The notes beneath the pieces were generated by a model, which saw only the letters and a program-made list of their open reading frames with translations, searched no databases and had not been told where the DNA came from. Made by a program: the position numbers and the translations under genes. Below are positions 9,180 to 15,641 of a stretch of 64,000 nt of DNA, piece after piece. The number at the start of each line of letters is the position of its first letter. Positions within the stretch are counted from its first letter, which is position 1. This stretch comes from Chitinophagaceae bacterium (GTDB taxonomy: Bacteria; Bacteroidota; Bacteroidia; Chitinophagales; Chitinophagaceae), in contig JAQBNK010000038.1 of NCBI GenBank assembly GCA_028288595.1, forward strand, positions 1-64,000, read 5' to 3'.

Positions 9180-9923
9180 ATGATCGAAACAGCAGAACAG
9201 CGAAAAGAAGCGCATGCATTTTATAAAGAAGCTCTTGAGACTTTAAATGCTACAAATACACAATTCATGATTGGCGGAGCATTTTCTATGTTTCATTATA
9301 CAGGAATTTACCGGGATACGAAAGATCTTGATGTGTTTTGTAAAGCCAGTGAATACCCGGCTATTTTAAAATGTTTTGCCGCTAAAGGATATGAGACCCA
9401 ACTAACCGATGTACGGTGGCTCGCCAAAGCGTTCAAAGGTGAATATTTTATTGATGTCATTTTTGATACGGTCAATAATATTTGCCGGGTAGATGATACC
9501 TGGTATGATCATGCGACCCAAGCTGAATTTGAAGGAGTAAATATTAAATTGATACCGCCTGAAGAATTAGTCTGGTGTAAAATATATGTGCAGAACAGGG
9601 AACGGTTTGATGGGGCCGATGTAAACCATATCATAATGAAATACGGGAAAAAGATGGACTGGAAAAGGTTGTTATCCCGGTTTGATCAGCACTGGCACTT
9701 GTTATTATCTGCGATATTGATGTTCCAGTTTGTTTATCCTTCTGAATACCGCGAAATAATTCCTAAGTGGTTGTTTGACGATCTTATGAAAAGAGCTCAT
9801 GAACAATATGATTTGCCATCACCTATTGAAAAAGTTTGCCGGGGACCTGTAATAGACCAAACGCAATATGCAATAGATATTAAAGAGTGGGATTATAAGG
9901 TAACCACCATAAAAACTGTATAA
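9180..9923 (+). CDS. Nucleotidyltransferase-fold protein of unknown target
   Basis: A 247-residue cytoplasmic protein. The amino-terminal part carries the nucleotidyltransferase hallmark: MIGGAFSMFHY (glycine pair at 32-33) followed by TKDLDVFC (the DxD pair, Asp49 and Asp51) and a later acidic strand (YFIDVIFD). The rest is helical. This is the pattern of minimal nucleotidyltransferase-like proteins, several of which sit in toxin-antitoxin or stress modules, but I cannot assign a substrate. The stop codon TAA is followed without any gap by the GTG start of the phosphoesterase gene, so the two proteins are probably made together. Confidence 0.7.
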   Translation: MIETAEQRKEAHAFYKEALETLNATNTQFMIGGAFSMFHYTGIYRDTKDLDVFCKASEYPAILKCFAAKGYETQLTDVRWLAKAFKGEYFIDVIFDTVNNICRVDDTWYDHATQAEFEGVNIKLIPPEELVWCKIYVQNRERFDGADVNHIIMKYGKKMDWKRLLSRFDQHWHLLLSAILMFQFVYPSEYREIIPKWLFDDLMKRAHEQYDLPSPIEKVCRGPVIDQTQYAIDIKEWDYKVTTIKTV

Positions 9924-10655
9924 GTGGAATTAAAAAAAGTAAAAATTGCAGCCGTCGCAGATATTCACGTGCGGGAAACTGATAAAGGAAAATGGGTCGG
10001 ATTTTTCAAAGAGGTTTCTATGGAAGCAGATATTTTATTGATCTGTGGCGACCTTACAGATACAGGGGATGAAAGTGAGGCACAGGTGCTGGCAGAAGAA
10101 TTAAAATCTTGCACCATACCTGTTATCGCTGTTTTAGGCAATCATGATTATGAAAAAGGTCGCCACAAATTAATACGACAAATGGTGCAGAACGACCAGG
10201 TTCATATTTTAGATGGTGAAGCGATTGTAATTAATAATATTGGATTCGCCGGCGTAAAAGGGTTTGGCGGTGGCTTCGATAACCACATGCTTTCTATGTT
10301 TGGTGAAGGAGCAATGAAAGCATTTGTACAGGAAGCAGTAGATGAAGCACTTCACCTGGACAGAGCACTGGCAAGGCTGGACCAGGAGCATGATGGAATA
10401 AAAAAAATCGTAGTGATGCATTACTCGCCTGTAAGTTCAACCGTTATCGGTGAACCCGAAGCCATATATCCATTTCTTGGATGCTCACGTTTGGCAGAGC
10501 CGCTTACCAGAAGAAATGTAACAGCGGCGTTTCATGGTCACGCACATGGTGGTTCGCTGGAAGGAGAAGTTGAGGGAGTAAAGATATTTAATGTCGCAAA
10601 ACAGATATTGGCGAAGGCCGGATATAAATGCCCGTATTACTTGTATGAAGTGTAG
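9924..10655 (+). CDS. Calcineurin-like metallophosphoesterase
   Basis: A 243-residue cytoplasmic phosphoesterase. The dimetal site is complete: DIH (Asp13, His15), GDLTD (42-46), GNHD (72-75), a histidine in VMHYSP and GHAHGG near the end. The start is GTG directly abutting the preceding stop, which fixes it well because translation is presumably coupled. Family members hydrolyse phosphodiesters or nucleotides of many kinds; the substrate here is not known. Coupling to a nucleotidyltransferase-fold protein suggests the two act on the same nucleotidyl group, one adding and one removing, which is inference only. Confidence 0.87.
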   Translation: MELKKVKIAAVADIHVRETDKGKWVGFFKEVSMEADILLICGDLTDTGDESEAQVLAEELKSCTIPVIAVLGNHDYEKGRHKLIRQMVQNDQVHILDGEAIVINNIGFAGVKGFGGGFDNHMLSMFGEGAMKAFVQEAVDEALHLDRALARLDQEHDGIKKIVVMHYSPVSSTVIGEPEAIYPFLGCSRLAEPLTRRNVTAAFHGHAHGGSLEGEVEGVKIFNVAKQILAKAGYKCPYYLYEV

Positions 10656-10673
10656 CGGTTAATCATCATGTTA

Positions 10674-11288
10674 TTAAAAACTCTCAAAATAAACTCTGTG
10701 AATTATTTCTGACTTTGTAGTTTGTTCAATGATTTTTTTAGCCGCCTTGATTTCATTAAAGACCTCTTCTAATTTTTCAACGGTATCAAAATCTATGTTG
10801 GATATAGTATAATGCCTGTAGCGATCGTCCTTATCTTTGTATTTTGGATTATTTAAGATTTCTTCCAATTGTTCAGGAGTTGGGTGAAGCCAGCCAGTCA
10901 CTTCGATTCTTCTATCTTCTATATACAGAATCAACATATAAGGTTCTAGTATTCTAAATTCTTCCTTATGCTTGCCTATATTTTTGTAAAAAAATTTAAT
11001 TAATCTTTTCTGATCCATTGCATCGCAAATCAACTTTAATATCTCTGCTTCTTTTGTGTATTCACTTTCAAGATATAAAGTATCCGGAGCGAAATCAATT
11101 TCATCATTCCAGCAAACCGTTCCGTTAAAAACATACGCCTTTTTCAAAAACTGCTCATCTGCTAATGGCTTATATACCCTGTATTTTAAGTAAGGATTTA
11201 GGTCAAAAAATTTTATTTCTCCGTTTTCAAAAATGAGTAATAACTTTTTCTCCTTAGTTACATGAACCTGTTTGATATCGGGATTCAT
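10674..11288 (-). CDS. DUF2442 protein with WYL-like carboxy-terminal domain
   Basis: A 204-residue protein with two parts. Residues 1-78 match the DUF2442 pattern: a strand-rich start, FENGEIKFFDLNPYL, and the diagnostic GTVCWNDEIDFAPDTLY near the end. Residues 80-204 look like a WYL-type sensor fold: an AMDQKRLIKFFYKN strand, LEPYMLILYIEDRRIEVTGW and YRHYTISNIDFD. WYL domains bind nucleic acid or small ligands in regulators and some defence systems. DUF2442 genes often sit beside DUF4160 genes, and the gene just upstream here is a DUF4160 gene with an internal stop, 3 bp away. No helix-turn-helix is visible. The DUF2442 call is solid, the WYL call tentative. Confidence 0.72.
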   Translation of the reverse strand: MNPDIKQVHVTKEKKLLLIFENGEIKFFDLNPYLKYRVYKPLADEQFLKKAYVFNGTVCWNDEIDFAPDTLYLESEYTKEAEILKLICDAMDQKRLIKFFYKNIGKHKEEFRILEPYMLILYIEDRRIEVTGWLHPTPEQLEEILNNPKYKDKDDRYRHYTISNIDFDTVEKLEEVFNEIKAAKKIIEQTTKSEIIHRVYFESF

Positions 11289-11291
11289 AAT

Positions 11292-11561
11292 TTATTTTAA
11301 CGGATCAATTTTAAAAATACTTTCACCTGTTACTGCTAATTCCCAATCAGCCATTAAATCTTCTTTATGAATTTCTATCCATGCCAAAATTAATCTCTCT
11401 TTATTTGAAGGCAAAAAACCATCCAGCAAGTTCCCTTCCGGAATAGAATATATTGCTTTCTTTTCTCCGAATCTTACATGAATGTGAGGCAGGTTATGCT
11501 GCTTTGTGTCCTAAAAATACATTGATATGATAAGACCGTAAAACATAGAAATAACAGGCAT
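11292..11561 (-). pseudogene. DUF4160 gene interrupted by an amber codon
   Basis: Reading the minus strand from the ATG at 11561 gives MPVISMFYGLIISMYF, then TAG (11511-11513), then DTKQHNLPHIHVRFGEKK and a full DUF4160 carboxy half ending GESIFKIDPLK with TAA. The frame is otherwise intact for 90 codons, and in this family the position is usually glutamine, so a single C-to-T change (CAG to TAG) explains it. No ATG follows until deep in the domain. It is 3 bp upstream of the DUF2442 gene, the usual neighbour of DUF4160. It could be a real nonsense mutation, a sequencing error, or less likely a read-through codon. Confidence 0.85.
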
Positions 11562-11604
11562 ATTATATTATTTCGATAAATATATTATGCGGTCCGTGCT
11601 CAGC

Positions 11605-13194
11605 CTATGCCACTTTAGTTTTAGTCGTGCTTGTTTGTTTGACCGAGGAACTTCTCCTGCTTGCTAAGTATTTCCCTTTTATCACTTCGCTCATAGGCTT
11701 TTGATAAACCTTACTTTCTACCCACGAAATAACATCCAGGTAAGCAAATGCCCTTGTTTCAAAGCGGCTCTTTTCAAAATGCTTGATCTTATCCAAAAAC
11801 TTCTCCAGCTCCTGTTTTAATTTATGTCTTGATATAAGGAATGAATTGCGCAAAAATTTAAACATCTCTTCTTCCACAACAGTAAGGTTACCCATCTTCG
11901 CCATAAAACGATAAACAGATCTTATCAGTGATTCGATGATTTCAAAATTACCCAATTCATAATGTGCCATCAGGTGCAGCACACGGGCATAACATTGTAT
12001 ATCGTAACGCAGGTCCACATTATCGTTGATGATCCGTTGCAGGTAATCGATACACGTACTGTAATCCCCACTGCCGAAATATAGCATGGCAATTTTATAA
12101 TTGAAGACCAGCACACGATGCCTGTCGAGATAGAGTGAATATTCTTCCAGCTTATTTTCTATAACCGGAACCAGCGCAAGCCCTTCTTTAAAACTGCCGA
12201 GCATAAAACATTGGTTCACTTTAGCAGTGTATAAATAAGTAAAGGTTTGAACTTTAAAATTATCGTGCTTGTTTGCGATATCAGAATCTGCAAATTCTTC
12301 CAGTCGTTTAATATCTGTTTCAAACTGTCGGTAATTACGCAGATCAAAATGAGCATTCAGCAAATTATGCATGCCTTTTATATAATGGCCCGTTTCAACG
12401 CTGATCATTAATGGCTGTTCCTCAAAAAGATTGATCCATTTTTGGGCATACCGGTAGTAGGTTAAAAAGTCTTGCCGTATAAATGAATACCAGCAATAAC
12501 TCTGGCACAGGTATAAGCGTTCATAAAAACCTGTGAGCTGCTCTGCATTCCCGGGTAGTTCCTTTTTAAAATATTCAATCACCACTTTTTCTTCTTCTTC
12601 ATTTCTTGCATGGCCATTCTTAACGTACCAGCTATATAATTGCAGGGCGAGGTTAGACAGATGTGTAATAACAGTTCGCCTCTCATTAATTTCATTTGCT
12701 TCCGTAGTTAACCTGTCTGGCCTGTCTTCCATACTGCGGGTAATGTGAAGCGTTTCAATTTTCTTTTCAAGAGAGATAACCTGTATTAAAAAAGTATCCT
12801 GGTTATAAGCCACCGCCATTTCTTTTACCTTCTCTAATATTTTAAGACTCTGGTGATACAATCCTTTATTGTAAAGTATCCGTGCATAATCTAACTGCTC
12901 ATGCAACTGCAGGTCGATGCTGTCTGAACTTTTCAATAAACGCAAACTGGCGAGCACCTGTTTGTATAAATGTGTTTTGAGATTAGATAACTGGCGCTTC
13001 TCGATGCCCGGCAATTTTTTTAAAAGAAGTTTCTCGTCGTATTCCGGTAATTTATCAAGAGCATCGAAAAGATGAATGATTTTCAGGTCCTCGTTAGCAG
13101 AGCTTCGTTTGATATAAAGTTTAAAATGCCTCTTTTCCGACTTTTCCAAGGAATGAATTAATTGAAATAATATATCAGAAAATCGGTTGGACAT
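11605..13194 (-). CDS. Conserved helical-repeat protein of unknown function
   Basis: A 529-residue cytoplasmic protein with no signal peptide. It is built almost wholly of amphipathic helices, with TPR-like pairs such as ILYNKGLYHQSLKILEKVKE and FGSGDYSTCIDYLQRII, which suggests a protein-interaction scaffold. The last 15 residues are Ser/Thr/Lys-rich and probably disordered. The start at 13194 gives MSNRFSDILFQLIHSLEKSEKRHFK, a typical conserved opening. I do not recognise a named family. It stands alone between the DUF4160 remnant and a long non-coding region. Confidence 0.75.
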   Translation of the reverse strand: MSNRFSDILFQLIHSLEKSEKRHFKLYIKRSSANEDLKIIHLFDALDKLPEYDEKLLLKKLPGIEKRQLSNLKTHLYKQVLASLRLLKSSDSIDLQLHEQLDYARILYNKGLYHQSLKILEKVKEMAVAYNQDTFLIQVISLEKKIETLHITRSMEDRPDRLTTEANEINERRTVITHLSNLALQLYSWYVKNGHARNEEEEKVVIEYFKKELPGNAEQLTGFYERLYLCQSYCWYSFIRQDFLTYYRYAQKWINLFEEQPLMISVETGHYIKGMHNLLNAHFDLRNYRQFETDIKRLEEFADSDIANKHDNFKVQTFTYLYTAKVNQCFMLGSFKEGLALVPVIENKLEEYSLYLDRHRVLVFNYKIAMLYFGSGDYSTCIDYLQRIINDNVDLRYDIQCYARVLHLMAHYELGNFEIIESLIRSVYRFMAKMGNLTVVEEEMFKFLRNSFLISRHKLKQELEKFLDKIKHFEKSRFETRAFAYLDVISWVESKVYQKPMSEVIKGKYLASRRSSSVKQTSTTKTKVA

Positions 13195-13307
13195 AATGTA
13201 AGAATTCTTCTCAAATGCAGCATTATCAAGGTCTTTAACAATTTTTTTGAATTGTAGCCGTAATTAAACGCCTTAATATTTGGTCAGCAATATAACGCCG
13301 TCCATTC

Positions 13308-13315
13308 TACATTTG
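13308..13315 (+). promoter_or_regulatory. Perfect Bacteroidota -7 box (TACATTTG)
   Basis: TACATTTG matches the Bacteroidota -7 consensus TAnnTTTG at every fixed base. No protein gene follows on this strand; instead a strong terminator lies about 145 bp downstream. The nearest upstream TTTG is 25 bp away, longer than the usual spacer of about 19-21, so the -33 element is poor. Confidence 0.45.
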
Positions 13316-13321
13316 TTATGC

Positions 13322-13489
13322 AAGAATGAGTTAATCATACGGAAGCAATCGTTAGAGAGGAAAAAGAATCGTTAGACGCACATTCGAAAAAAGTTAAGCT
13401 GTGATAACCAGCGCAAAACCGAGTTTATAACTCTTTCATATGGCAAGCAATCGTTAGACGCCCGCTGTTTTTACAGGGGGCTTTTTTTT
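13322..13489 (+). ncRNA. Putative small RNA with repeated AATCGTTAGACGC motif
   Basis: A candidate transcript of about 170 nt runs from just after the -7 box to an intrinsic terminator. It has no ORF of useful length. It carries the word AATCGTTAG three times (13347, 13367, 13449), the last two extended to AATCGTTAGACGC; the third overlaps the start of the terminator stem. It is not recognisable to me as 6S, tmRNA, RNase P or SRP RNA. The 5' end is inferred from the -7 box. Because no gene lies upstream on this strand for more than 2.6 kb, the terminator needs another explanation, and a small RNA is the simplest. Confidence 0.5.
13460..13489 (+). terminator. Strong intrinsic terminator of the putative small RNA
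   Basis: A GC-rich 9-bp stem with one mismatch (GCCCGCTGT / ACAGGGGGC), a TTTT loop and a run of eight T residues. This is a textbook rho-independent terminator on the plus strand. Confidence 0.85.
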
Positions 13490-13542
13490 GTACAAGCGCC
13501 GTGAAGTTAGATTACAAATATTTAAAACAGAAATTTTTCACA

Positions 13543-13576
13543 AAAAAAATAAAAGCCACTAACAATTGTTAGCGGC
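13543..13576 (-). terminator. Intrinsic terminator of the 14-codon ORF unit
   Basis: An 11-bp self-complementary stem (GCCGCTAACAA paired with TTGTTAGTGGC, one mismatch, no real loop) followed on the minus strand by TTTTATTTTTTTTG. The palindrome is at 13555-13576 and the T-rich tail at 13543-13554. It ends whatever is transcribed from 13690 downward. Confidence 0.75.
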
Positions 13577-13619
13577 TCCCTGGTTTTACCAGCAGATTAT
13601 TTTTAATGGGGTGGCCCGG

Positions 13620-13664
13620 TTAGGCGATACTAACCGAAGGCTTCCATGAATGATCTGTAGACAT
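13620..13664 (-). CDS. 14-residue ORF with strong ribosome binding site
   Basis: ATG at 13664 opens a frame encoding MSTDHSWKPSVSIA and stops with TAA. Five bases in front of it is AAAAGGAGGT, an almost perfect anti-anti-Shine-Dalgarno match, which is rare in Bacteroidota where most genes lack one. The stop codon lies inside a perfect 7-bp hairpin (CGGTTAG / CTAACCG, 13617-13636). A 4-bp CTGG/CCAG stem follows and then a terminator. The unit looks like a small mRNA or a structured RNA with a leader-peptide-like ORF. I do not recognise the peptide; the W-K-P core recalls some peptide precursors, but no modifying enzyme is nearby. Confidence 0.5.
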   Translation of the reverse strand: MSTDHSWKPSVSIA

Positions 13665-13697
13665 GAATACCTCCTTTTCTTTGGTGAATTATAGCTA

Positions 13698-13705
13698 TAA
13701 AGATA
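13698..13705 (-). promoter_or_regulatory. Candidate -7 box for the 14-codon ORF unit
   Basis: TATCTTTA on the minus strand matches TAnnTTTG at five of six fixed bases and lies about 34 bp from the ATG. This would put the transcription start near 13690 and the ribosome binding site about 15 nt into the RNA. No convincing -33 element is seen. Confidence 0.35.
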
Positions 13706-13809
13706 CTACACTGCACGCTTTTTTTGCGAATACGCAATGTCATTTATAATTATTTTAAGAAGCCGGAAGAACACTTCAATTAACTATAAAACTTTTTGAG
13801 AAGGAACAT

Positions 13810-14979
13810 CTATTTGGTGCGAAGGGCTTTTTTTATGGATGAATAATTAACCATCCACAAAAGAACTAATAAAATAATAGCGACTGCAATCGTATAAATT
13901 GAAAGGGTTTTATCTATGAACATAGATTGCTCCACTAGTCGCTTCGAAAGAAAAAATTGCCCGGCTGATAATATCATCAGCGCAACCAATACTATACAAA
14001 TATTAACGGGATAAAAACGCTTCAGCAGGAATCTTTGGAGTTGTTTGGGAGCTGCTCCTAATGTAACCAGCAATACAATCTCTTCTCTGCAGCTTGCAAT
14101 CGTTAACTGGATAAACAAAGTAAACACGAGCAAGGCAAATAAGAACATAATTCCCCCGCTGATCCAGGATGCATTTACAACCGCATTTACAATTTGGCGG
14201 TACTTGCTGAACCTGGTTCTATCGGTGTCTGTTGTTAAATCGTGCTGCTTTAAATAATTTACCAGTTGCGGACTTCCGGGATCTTTTGTTTGAATAATTA
14301 CCCGGGTAGCTTTTATACTTCCGCTGCCAAACCGCTGGTTGGCCCAATCCATAAACGCCTGCGGCACCAAAACGGATGATACCCTGTCGCTAAAACCTAT
14401 AATCCTGGCTGGATAATTTTCCTTTTTTAACCCGCCTGTAAAATTGAGTTGAATCGGAATGGCTGTAATCGCTCTTTTAGTTAATTGCGGAGTACCCTGA
14501 GAAATAGCAAATCCAAAATTATACATATCTAAAAAACTGTTCGGAATAATGATAGGTACAAAACTGGTAGAATTGTTCCATTTCCAGTTTTCATTATTTA
14601 CATCTAAAAATTGGTCAGGGACTGCTTCCAAAAAAAGATCGGTATACAGTGGGAAATTTTGAGAGACGCTTTGTGCAGACACTTTAAAATTTGCTGGCGT
14701 TAATAACCCAACGGCCTGGATAAAAGATTGTTTTCTTAATTCAGCAATATCCTGTTCAGTTAAATTAGTATTGCCGGACTGCATGTTTTTGCTGACCACT
14801 AAAAAATTAGCAATGCTGTCCTGGTTAGATTTATTATACAAAAGCGAATTGAAATTCACCTGTAATTGCACTGCGAGTAGTATCAGTATTACGGCTACAG
14901 ACATACCCGCTAATGAAAAATAAAACCTGAACCTGCCTGAAGCAGTTTTGATCAATTTCTTAAGTAACTCGTTCAGCAT
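13810..14979 (-). CDS. FtsX/MacB-like ABC transporter permease
   Basis: A 389-residue inner-membrane protein with the FtsX layout: one helix near the amino end (about 17-40), a large extracytoplasmic domain of some 230 residues, then three helices at about 271-300, 325-345 and 360-382. Such permeases pair with LolD/MacB-type ATPases and move lipoproteins, peptides or drugs, or act as mechanotransmitters. The ATPase gene is 2 bp upstream. At 389 residues it is a single four-helix unit like FtsX or LolC. The specific substrate is not visible, but the operon begins with a surface-type lipoprotein. Confidence 0.87.
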   Translation of the reverse strand: MLNELLKKLIKTASGRFRFYFSLAGMSVAVILILLAVQLQVNFNSLLYNKSNQDSIANFLVVSKNMQSGNTNLTEQDIAELRKQSFIQAVGLLTPANFKVSAQSVSQNFPLYTDLFLEAVPDQFLDVNNENWKWNNSTSFVPIIIPNSFLDMYNFGFAISQGTPQLTKRAITAIPIQLNFTGGLKKENYPARIIGFSDRVSSVLVPQAFMDWANQRFGSGSIKATRVIIQTKDPGSPQLVNYLKQHDLTTDTDRTRFSKYRQIVNAVVNASWISGGIMFLFALLVFTLFIQLTIASCREEIVLLVTLGAAPKQLQRFLLKRFYPVNICIVLVALMILSAGQFFLSKRLVEQSMFIDKTLSIYTIAVAIILLVLLWMVNYSSIKKALRTK

Positions 14980-14981
14980 AA

Positions 14982-15632
14982 TTACAATTGTAATTGCCTG
15001 TGGTAAGAAAAATAAGTATCATCTTCCAGGTCAAGCAAAATAAAACCTGCACTTCTTTTTGTACACTCGGAAGAAATTAATTGGGCTGCTGCTGCTGCAT
15101 TCTTTTTATCGAGATGGCTAAAGGGTTCATCCAGCAAAAGCCAGTTAAAAGGCTGCACAAGGGCCCGGATGATAGCGATTCGCTGTTGTTCTCCATAGCT
15201 GCAGATCCCTGCTTTTTGATTAAGTATATGAGTGATCCCTAATCGTTCTGCCATTTCTTCGATCACTTCTTCTCCATAATAAGTAGAAGAAGGCAGCACA
15301 CGATTTAATTGAATATTTTCTTTGGCCGTTAATTGAGGAAAAAGCTTCATGTCCTGGAAAACAATACTTAAAGCCTGCTGTCTAAGGGTGGATAATTCCT
15401 GGCTGGAAAAATCAACAACAGCATTTCCATCAGCCAAAACCTTTCCTTTATAATCCTGCCGGAGATGATATAAAATATGAATGAAAGTAGTTTTACCGGT
15501 ACCACTCGGTGCTTTTATTTTAATCCATTCTGATTGATTAAAAACTATCTGTCTGTTCCATATCTCAGAATTGGAAACCGCAGGCTTATCGGCCAGTGGT
15601 ATTGGTAAAACATTTTCCAGGCTTATCGTCAT
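14982..15632 (-). CDS. LolD-like ABC ATPase lacking the H-loop histidine
   Basis: A 216-residue nucleotide-binding subunit. Walker A is APSGTGKTT (41-49), the Q-loop is VFQDMKLFP (Gln93), Walker B is WLLLDEP with Glu169, and the D-loop is SHLD. The signature motif is CSYGEQQR (144-151) instead of LSGGQQR. Where the switch histidine should follow (usually THD), the sequence reads GFILLDLEDDTYF, with no histidine at that place. The protein is also a little shorter than LolD at its carboxy end. It sits 2 bp from the permease gene and 9 bp from the lipoprotein gene, so the three are one operon. ATP binding should be intact; hydrolysis may be weakened. Confidence 0.88.
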   Translation of the reverse strand: MTISLENVLPIPLADKPAVSNSEIWNRQIVFNQSEWIKIKAPSGTGKTTFIHILYHLRQDYKGKVLADGNAVVDFSSQELSTLRQQALSIVFQDMKLFPQLTAKENIQLNRVLPSSTYYGEEVIEEMAERLGITHILNQKAGICSYGEQQRIAIIRALVQPFNWLLLDEPFSHLDKKNAAAAAQLISSECTKRSAGFILLDLEDDTYFSYHRQLQL

Positions 15633-15641
15633 ATGTCATTC

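Noticed and set aside
13347-13461. Three AATCGTTAG repeats that might suggest a CRISPR or iteron array
   Set aside because: The shared words are only 9-13 nt, the spacing is 20 and 82 bp, and there is no cas or rep gene nearby.
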